Below, one piece after another: positions 5,491-9,836 of a DNA stretch of 9,836 nucleotides (positions within the stretch are counted from its first letter, which is position 1; the number at the start of each line of letters is the position of its first letter). The translations under genes and the position numbers were made by a program. The notes under the pieces are model-generated. The model was not told the origin of the DNA. It saw nothing but the letters and a program-made list of their open reading frames with translations, and did no database searches. Source of the stretch: PALSA-1004 sp046715035 (GTDB lineage Bacteria > Pseudomonadota > Gammaproteobacteria > Burkholderiales > SG8-41); NCBI GenBank assembly GCA_046715035.1, contig JBKJZR010000292.1, forward strand, positions 1 through 9,836. The letters are read 5' to 3'.

Positions 5491-5940
5491 TCAGCCGCTC
5501 TTCTTAGCGCCCCAATCGACGACTTCGGTGCGCACGCGTGTTCTGCCCTGCTGCCGGAAGCCAAGTTGCGATGCCGCCCGCTCAGAAACGTCGATGATCA
5601 CGCCTCGCGCGCGCTGCTTCTCGGCCGGTCCGCGGTCGATGATAACCACTTCCTGGGTGCGTCCGTTTTTCAGATTGGTGACACGCACGCGCGTGCCCAT
5701 CGGATAGCTGGGATGCGCTGCGACCATCTCGTTTTTGTCGAAGACCTCGCCCGCAGCGGTCTTCTTGCCCTGAAAGCCTCGGCCGTAATAGGACGCGAGC
5801 CCATGCCTGACTCCCTTGGCAGACGCGGCCGCTGTGCGCGCAGCCTTGGCCTCTTTACCAAAGCTGGCGCCCAGCACGGGAGTCGCAGTGTACGACAGCA
5901 CGCAAATGCCGATAACACCCAGCAAAGCACGACTGATCAT
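5491..5940 (-). CDS. rlpA: RlpA-like double-psi beta-barrel protein (septal ring lytic transglycosylase family)
   Basis: A 149-residue exported protein of the RlpA family, whose founding members cleave glycan strands lacking stem peptides at the division septum. A signal peptide occupies residues 1-25 (hydrophobic 5-23, VLGA). The double-psi beta-barrel domain is complete: GLASYYGRGFQGKKTAAGE (47-65), the candidate catalytic His76 in VAAHPSYPMGTRVRVTNL, and the candidate catalytic Asp102 in VVIIDRGP, then IIDVSERAASQLGF. Differences from E. coli RlpA are the lack of a lipobox cysteine and of a C-terminal SPOR domain, so this is a soluble or peptidoglycan-associated minimal form. The upstream site is a poor Shine-Dalgarno. 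Its own gene-proximal hairpin (5971-6001) separates it from the gene before it, so it may have its own promoter. Confidence 0.85.
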   Translation of the reverse strand: MISRALLGVIGICVLSYTATPVLGASFGKEAKAARTAAASAKGVRHGLASYYGRGFQGKKTAAGEVFDKNEMVAAHPSYPMGTRVRVTNLKNGRTQEVVIIDRGPAEKQRARGVIIDVSERAASQLGFRQQGRTRVRTEVVDWGAKKSG

Positions 5941-5970
5941 GGCACCGCCAGGTCACCCGCTATGACACTT

Positions 5971-6001
5971 CGGGAAAGCGGTGTTGCCCACCACTTTCCC
6001 G
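5971..6001 (-). terminator. Strong hairpin between the DUF2383 gene and rlpA; possible terminator
   Basis: CGGGAAAG (5971-5978) pairs with CTTTCCCG (5994-6001). After one mismatch, GGTG (5980-5983) pairs with CACC (5989-5992) around a 5-nt loop, giving 12 bp in all. It sits 11 nt past the DUF2383 stop. No T-run follows on the minus strand, so it may be a Rho-assisted end or an mRNA stabiliser rather than a classic terminator. Confidence 0.45.
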
Positions 6002-6011
6002 CCGGCCTGGT

Positions 6012-6578
6012 TCAGTCGTCCTGCTGACTGCTGCGCGGCCACTTCTCGCCGACCATTTCATTCGATTTGCGATCGGCGTCGCGCGGTTCCGCAGCGGCCT
6101 GTTGAAGGCGCGCTTCGCCATGCTCGCCGGCCGCGCGGTAGCGCTCGCGCAGCGCGCGCACTCGATCATGATTGGACATCACGCCCCGATACTGGCGCTC
6201 TACGACGGCGCGCAATTCCTGCGGAAGCTCTTGCTCGAGCGCCTTGCGATACTCGGCCTTCGCGTAGTCCTCTCCCCGCTCGCACTCTTCGAGGATCGCC
6301 TTGTCGTCTCGGGCGACGATCGCTTCGCGAACGCTGATCCAGCCGCGGTGGAGCGCGCCGGCAACGCTGCCGCTGTCCTCGGGCTTTTCGCCCAACGCCC
6401 GCACGTGCTGCTGCAACTCGCGCGCGCCCTCACGGCAACGCGCTGCGCATTCACTGAAAATGCTTTTCAGACTGGCGTCCTTGGTGTCCTCGGCCGCCTT
6501 CATGAAACCTTTCTCACCGTCCTTCGATGTCTCGATGAGTTCGTTCAGGACCGACGCGTAATCGTCTTTGTCTTTCAT
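6012..6578 (-). CDS. PA2169/DUF2383-family four-helix-bundle protein
   Basis: A 188-residue cytoplasmic, almost wholly helical protein. The ATG at complement 6576-6578 follows AGGAG 7-8 nt upstream; 17 more upstream in-frame codons are not used. The N-terminal domain (about 1-145) matches the PA2169 ferritin-like family: VLNELIETSKDGEKGFMKAA, the LKSIFSECAARCREGARELQ helix, a Gly/Ser-rich loop followed by ALHRGWISVREAI, and the last helix with EDYAKAEYRKALEQELP and NHDRVRALRERY. Acidic and His residues lie on several helices, but whether they bind metal is uncertain. The remaining 40 residues are a low-complexity charged tail (QQAAAEPRDADRK). In other bacteria members are stress-associated; the role is unknown. 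Confidence 0.8.
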   Translation of the reverse strand: MKDKDDYASVLNELIETSKDGEKGFMKAAEDTKDASLKSIFSECAARCREGARELQQHVRALGEKPEDSGSVAGALHRGWISVREAIVARDDKAILEECERGEDYAKAEYRKALEQELPQELRAVVERQYRGVMSNHDRVRALRERYRAAGEHGEARLQQAAAEPRDADRKSNEMVGEKWPRSSQQDD

Positions 6579-6665
6579 GGGGCCACTCCTCTTGTTGATG
6601 AGCAAAGCCCCGATATTGTCACGCGCCACAGGGCAGGACCCAATCGGCGCGGCCCTGATTTCCGG

Positions 6666-6681
6666 GTAGGTGTCGTCCTAC
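6666..6681. repeat. Small hairpin GTAGG-N6-CCTAC
   Basis: GTAGG (6666-6670) and CCTAC (6677-6681) enclose TGTCGT. The right half belongs to the 10-mer TCGTCCTACG (6673-6682), which occurs again at 9776-9785 in another intergenic gap. It lies about 90 bp upstream of the DUF2383 start, so it could be a regulatory site; two copies only weakly support that. Confidence 0.3.
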
Positions 6682-6682
6682 G

Positions 6683-6743
6683 GTTGAAAACGCTTCGACT
6701 CCACGCCTGCGGCGTTGCTCAGCGCGAACGGAGAATTTTCAAC
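6683..6743 (-). repeat. Nested inverted repeat with 8-bp arms; candidate structured RNA or terminator
   Basis: GTTGAAAA (6683-6690) and TTTTCAAC (6736-6743) are perfectly complementary. Inside them ACGCC/GGCGT (6703-6707 and 6711-6715) forms a tight stem with a 3-nt loop. On the minus strand, read from the outside in, further short pairings (TTC/GAA, then TCC/GGA) sit between the two stems, separated by small bulges. It begins 8 nt beyond the stop of the 6751-7020 gene and could be its terminator or a leader element of the DUF2383 gene. Confidence 0.4.
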
Positions 6744-6750
6744 AAAACCG

Positions 6751-7020
6751 CTATACGCGCGGCTGCACTTTCTGCACGCGCTTCGGGGCCTTCCTGATTT
6801 TCTTCGCAGGCGATTGCGTTGCCACCGGCGCGGCGTCGGCCTGCGCTTTTGCGGCTTGCGGCGCTGCGGCGCGCTCGGCGGTCAGCCGCGCGGCCTTGTT
6901 GCGCAGCTCCGTTCTTTGCTCCTGGGTGAGTTCGTCGCGCTTGGCTGCATCTGCCGCAATGACCGCAACCGGGCTCAACGCAATGGTGGCAGCCACGATG
7001 AGGGTAAGTAATTTCTGCAT
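6751..7020 (-). CDS. Small Ala/Lys-rich secreted protein of unknown function
   Basis: An 89-residue product. The ATG at complement 7018-7020 has AAGGA about 6 nt upstream, so the longer upstream frame is rejected. Residues 1-23 form a Sec signal peptide (MQKLLTLIVAATIALSPVAV, cleavage near IAA). The mature part has a charged helix (KRDELTQEQRTELRNKAARL) followed by an Ala/Gln-rich low-complexity segment and a strongly basic tail (KKIRKAPKRVQKVQPRV). The composition suggests binding to an acidic surface such as nucleic acid, lipopolysaccharide or peptidoglycan. No family is recognised, and the tail could evolve freely. It is oriented like the three genes to its left but separated from the next by 172 bp with a structured element. 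Confidence 0.65.
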   Translation of the reverse strand: MQKLLTLIVAATIALSPVAVIAADAAKRDELTQEQRTELRNKAARLTAERAAAPQAAKAQADAAPVATQSPAKKIRKAPKRVQKVQPRV

Positions 7021-7203
7021 GATCGTTCCTTGTCCAAGTGGTTGAAGGATGACCCGTGCGGGCCATGACCTAACAACGAAAGACACTGATCGAGGTTGAC
7101 TGTTCGAGCGCGCAGCCGGCGGCAAATATTTCGCGCGGCAGCGTCAACCGCACGACCGGTCGTTTCGTTTGTGCCGGCCGCGCGGCTCGCCGCGTTGCAA
7201 TGC

Positions 7204-7212
7204 TGATATGAT
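7204..7212 (+). promoter_or_regulatory. Extended -10 promoter for the AI-2E-family gene
   Basis: TGATATGAT (7204-7212) is an extended -10 (TGn plus TATGAT). I find no -35 hexamer at 16-18 bp, which extended -10 promoters do not need. The start would lie near 7219, giving a 5' leader of about 39 nt with two near-identical 13-bp direct repeats in it. Confidence 0.4.
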
Positions 7213-7230
7213 GAAAATGCGCCTGGTCAG

Positions 7231-7259
7231 GCGCACGCCAGATCAAGCGCACACCAGAT
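7231..7259 (+). repeat. Two 13-bp direct repeats just before the AI-2E-family start
   Basis: GCGCACGCCAGAT (7231-7243) and GCGCACACCAGAT (7247-7259) differ by one base and are 3 bp apart. The second copy runs into the ATG at 7258. This occupies the place where a ribosome site would be, and no Shine-Dalgarno is visible there. Confidence 0.5.
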
Positions 7260-8283
7260 GCTTTACGAACCGAATTCGCCTGCAGCGTCGCCCGCCGAGA
7301 AGGCAGCGCCGCTGCTCGCCGCCCTGGCGCTGTTCGGCGCACTGGCGTTGCATCTTCTGCCCGCGTTGTTCGCCGGGCTGCTCGTGCATGTGCTGGTGCA
7401 CGCGCTCGCGCCCCGCATGTTCGGGCTGCGACGTTATCCGATGCGCGCCAAGATCGCGGTGGTGATCCTGCTCACTGTTATCGTCACCGCGCTTGCCGCA
7501 GCGCTCATCGGGGGCGCCGTGGCGTTTTTTCGCAGCGAGGGCGGCAGCCTCGTCGTGCTGCTGCAGAAGATGGCCGACATCATCGAAAGCGCGCGCCCCA
7601 CTTTGCCGGAATGGGTGCAGGACTGGCTGCCCGGCGACAGCGACGAGCTCAAGGACGCGGCGGTGACGTGGCTGCGCACGCACGCGGCCGAAGTGAGAAC
7701 CGCGGGCGGTGAACTCGGCCGCGCCCTCGCGTACGCGCTGGTCGGCATGGTGGTCGGCGCGCTCGTCGCGCTGCGGGAAACCGAGCCGCACGACCAAGCG
7801 GGCCCGCTGGCGCTCGCCTTGCGACGCAGCGCCACGCGCATCGACGATGCGTTCAAGCGCGTGGTGTTCGCGCAGGTTCGCATCGCGGCCCTCAATGCCG
7901 GGCTCACGGCGATCTATCTGGCGCTGATCCTGCCTGCGCTCGGCGTGCAGCTGCCGCTCACCAAGACGATGATCGCGATCACCTTCGTCGCCGGGCTGCT
8001 GCCGATCATCGGCAACCTGATCTCCAACGTCGTGATCGTCGTCATCAGCCTGAGCTACTCGCTGCCGATCGCCCTCGCTTCGCTGCTTTTCCTGGTGGTC
8101 ATCCACAAGCTCGAATATTTCATCAACGCGCGCATCGTCGGCTCGCGCATCCATGCATCCGCGTGGGAGCTGCTCATCGCGATGCTGGTCATGGAAGCCG
8201 CTTTCGGGCTCGCCGGCGTAATCGCGGCGCCCGTCTATTACGCCTACCTCAAGAGCGAGCTCACTGCGCGGGGATGGATCTGA
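7258..8283 (+). CDS. AI-2E transporter family (PerM/DUF20) membrane protein
   Basis: A 341-residue inner-membrane protein of the AI-2E/PerM family (Pfam AI-2E_transport), whose members have been linked to export of autoinducer-2, to Na+/H+ antiport and to other small-molecule traffic; the substrate here is unknown. The layout is typical: two N-terminal helices in the ALALFGALALHLLPALFAG stretch (about 18-43), a third (about 66-92), a soluble helical domain (about 95-160), then a helix near 160-175 and a C-terminal membrane block. That block carries the diagnostic VAGLLPIIGNLISNVVIVV (about 243-262), the LLFLVVIHKLEYFINARIVG region (about 276-296) and the final helix near AAFGLAGVIAAPVYYAY. 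Length is normal. A ribosome site is absent. A 350-codon frame on the opposite strand is only a shadow of this gene's codon bias. Confidence 0.85.
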   Translation: MLYEPNSPAASPAEKAAPLLAALALFGALALHLLPALFAGLLVHVLVHALAPRMFGLRRYPMRAKIAVVILLTVIVTALAAALIGGAVAFFRSEGGSLVVLLQKMADIIESARPTLPEWVQDWLPGDSDELKDAAVTWLRTHAAEVRTAGGELGRALAYALVGMVVGALVALRETEPHDQAGPLALALRRSATRIDDAFKRVVFAQVRIAALNAGLTAIYLALILPALGVQLPLTKTMIAITFVAGLLPIIGNLISNVVIVVISLSYSLPIALASLLFLVVIHKLEYFINARIVGSRIHASAWELLIAMLVMEAAFGLAGVIAAPVYYAYLKSELTARGWI

Positions 8284-8301
8284 CGCACCGCGCAACGTCC
8301 A

Positions 8302-9639
8302 TCACCGCACGCGCGGTACCGCGCCCGATCCGGCGGCGGTGACCCGCCAGACGACGTTGCCGACATCGTCTGCGACGAGGATCGCGCCCGCTTTGTCGAC
8401 TGCGACGCCGACCGGGCGGCCATAGGCATTACCCTCACCGCTCACGAAGCCGGTCAGCACATCCTCGGGCAGCCCGGCCGGGCGTCCGTCGGCGAAAGGC
8501 ACGAAAACCACCTTGTAACCGCTGCGCGGCTGGCGGTTCCACGATCCGTGCTCACCGATGAACGCGCCGCCCACGTAGCGGTGCGGCAGCAGTTTCGCCT
8601 CATAGAATACGAGTCCCAGCGGCGCGACATGCGCGCCCAGCGCATAGTCCGGAACGATGGCTTTCGTCACCAGGTCGGGCCGTGGCGGCTGCACACGCAC
8701 GTCGACATGCTGGCCGAAATAGCTGTAAGGCCAGCCGTAAAACCCGCCGTCCCGCACCGAGGTCAGATAATCGGGGACGAGATCGCTGCCCAGCTCGTCG
8801 CGCTCGTTGACGACGGTCCACAGCACGCCGGTGTGCGGTTGCCAGCCCAGTCCGTTGGGATTGCGCAGGCCGGAGGCGTAGACGCGCACGCTGCCCGTCG
8901 CCGGGTCGACCTCGAGGATCGCCGCGCGGTTCACTTCGTTTTCCATGCCCTTCTCGGCGATGTTGCTGTTCGAGCCGACGGTCACGTAGAGCCGGCTGCC
9001 GTCGCGGCTGGCGATGACGTTCTTCGTCCAGTGATGGTTGATCGGTCCGCCCGGCAGCTCGGCGACCTTGGTGGCCGCCGCGGTGATCTGCGTCTCGCCG
9101 CCGTTATAGGGAAAGCGCACGAGCGCATCAGCGTTGGCGACGTATAAATCCCGGCCTACCAGCACCATGCCGAACGGCGAGAACAAGCCCTGCAGGAACG
9201 GGGAGCGCATCTCCGCGACACCGTCTCCGTCCGCATCGCGCAGCAGCGTAATGCGGTTGGCGCTGGGCACCCCGGCACCGGCGCGCTTCATGACTTTACC
9301 CATGATCCACGCCTTGATCCCTCCGCCATTGTCGGGCTTCGGCGGGCGGTTGGATTCCGCAACCAGCACGTCGCCGTTGGGGAGCACGTAGACCCAGCGC
9401 GGATGATCCAGTCCGGTCGCGAATGCGTTGACGGCGAAGCCCGCCGCCGCCACCGGGGTAGCGCCCGCCGGCCAGCCCTTGGCGGGTGCGATCTTGACCG
9501 TGGGGAACAACGTCCTGTTGGGCGGCGAGATCGTGGGGTGCGGCCCCATGTCGGCATTCGCGGGCAACCTGGCGACCTCGCCGCACGCGGTCAGCATGAC
9601 CAGGCCGGCGAGCAATGAAAAGCAGCGATGCGCACGCAT
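8302..9639 (-). CDS. PQQ-type sugar (sorbosone/aldose) dehydrogenase lipoprotein
   Basis: A 445-residue six-bladed beta-propeller dehydrogenase of the soluble glucose/sorbosone dehydrogenase (GSDH, YliI-like) family, which oxidises sugars with PQQ as cofactor outside the cytoplasm. The ATG at complement 9637-9639 has GGAGA about 8 nt upstream; the longer upstream frame lacks such a site and would bury the signal. Residues 1-19 are a lipoprotein signal with lipobox LTAC (Cys19) and Gly at +2, so probably outer-membrane anchored. Family motifs: LLRDADGDG (132-140), GGPINHHWTKN (197-207, with the candidate catalytic His), ASGLRNPNGLGW (255-266), GFYGWPYSYFG (299-309), FIGEHGSWNRQPRSGYKV (360-377) and GRPVGVAVD (407-415). 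PQQ use and substrate are family inference. It converges on the AI-2E gene with an 18-bp gap. Confidence 0.9.
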   Translation of the reverse strand: MRAHRCFSLLAGLVMLTACGEVARLPANADMGPHPTISPPNRTLFPTVKIAPAKGWPAGATPVAAAGFAVNAFATGLDHPRWVYVLPNGDVLVAESNRPPKPDNGGGIKAWIMGKVMKRAGAGVPSANRITLLRDADGDGVAEMRSPFLQGLFSPFGMVLVGRDLYVANADALVRFPYNGGETQITAAATKVAELPGGPINHHWTKNVIASRDGSRLYVTVGSNSNIAEKGMENEVNRAAILEVDPATGSVRVYASGLRNPNGLGWQPHTGVLWTVVNERDELGSDLVPDYLTSVRDGGFYGWPYSYFGQHVDVRVQPPRPDLVTKAIVPDYALGAHVAPLGLVFYEAKLLPHRYVGGAFIGEHGSWNRQPRSGYKVVFVPFADGRPAGLPEDVLTGFVSGEGNAYGRPVGVAVDKAGAILVADDVGNVVWRVTAAGSGAVPRVR

Positions 9640-9836
9640 TAAAGTATCTCCGGCGGCAAACACCATGGGCCACGACCGACCGCTGGCACGAGCGGCCAGC
9701 CCAAGGGCAGGCCAGTTCGACCCGGCGGTCACTGCGTTGTTCGGTGCGCCCTCGCATCGCGATTAAAATCAGCGTTCGTCCTACGAAGTTGGTGCGCGCA
9801 GGCGATGCTGCACGCTGTTTTCGCTCACAATGCGCA

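Noticed and set aside
5416..6027. A 203-codon plus-strand frame over rlpA
   Set aside because: Antisense shadow of a complete RlpA-like domain.
6102..6797. A 231-codon plus-strand frame over the DUF2383 gene
   Set aside because: Antisense to a gene with a good ribosome site and recognisable family motifs; the translation shows no family.
7243..8295. A 350-codon minus-strand frame over the AI-2E-family gene
   Set aside because: It is a shadow of high third-position GC: rich in Arg, Asp, Gln and His with no domain, while the plus strand has a complete family signature.
8311..8324. 14-bp perfect palindrome GCGCGGTACCGCGC
   Set aside because: It lies inside the last codons of the sugar dehydrogenase and is explained by GC-rich coding sequence; no T-run supports a terminator.
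8548..9147. A 199-codon plus-strand frame over the sugar dehydrogenase
   Set aside because: Antisense to a gene with complete propeller motifs; no recognisable domain.
9805..9836. Possible start of a plus-strand gene (ATG at 9805, with TAAAAT at 9764-9769 upstream)
   Set aside because: Only ten codons are visible, there is no convincing ribosome site or -35, and no family can be recognised.

Overview
The window is GC-rich chromosomal DNA, most likely from a betaproteobacterium (Burkholderiales- or Nitrosomonadales-like). This is inferred from high G/C at third codon positions and from the gene families present: a TAXI-type solute-binding protein, a TctB remnant, a PA2169/DUF2383 four-helix-bundle protein, ChaC, and a lipoprotein PQQ-type sugar dehydrogenase. 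I see no rRNA, tRNA, insertion sequence, integrase or cas gene.

Bases 1-1580 look like accessory DNA. The left edge holds the start of a secreted-protein gene (minus strand). Directly upstream lie two identical 38-bp direct repeats separated by 30 bp, with CRISPR-like architecture. A ribbon-helix-helix antitoxin gene runs into the second repeat and stops there. A complete VapBC-type toxin-antitoxin pair (464-1107) follows, with a promoter placed so that its mRNA would be leaderless. Next comes a frameshifted fragment of a tctB gene (tripartite tricarboxylate transporter small membrane subunit).

Bases 1581-3375 (minus strand) carry a 71-residue protein of unknown function and a minimal nucleotidyltransferase that overlap by 4 bp, a possible second toxin-antitoxin-like module. 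Upstream of them is a TAXI periplasmic solute-binding protein with no TRAP permease beside it. Divergent from it, 3433-4840 is a two-gene plus-strand unit: an unrecognised polytopic membrane protein and ChaC, the glutathione-degrading gamma-glutamylcyclotransferase.

Bases 4967-7020 (minus strand) hold four small genes, three with signal peptides: a protein built of 32-residue tandem repeats, a short RlpA-like double-psi beta-barrel protein, a DUF2383 four-helix-bundle protein, and a small Ala/Lys-rich secreted protein. Several hairpins lie in the gaps. The set looks envelope- and stress-related, but that is inference.

Bases 7258-9639 hold an AI-2E/PerM-family membrane protein (plus) converging on a PQQ-type sugar/sorbosone dehydrogenase lipoprotein (minus). 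The last 197 bases contain no gene I can support.
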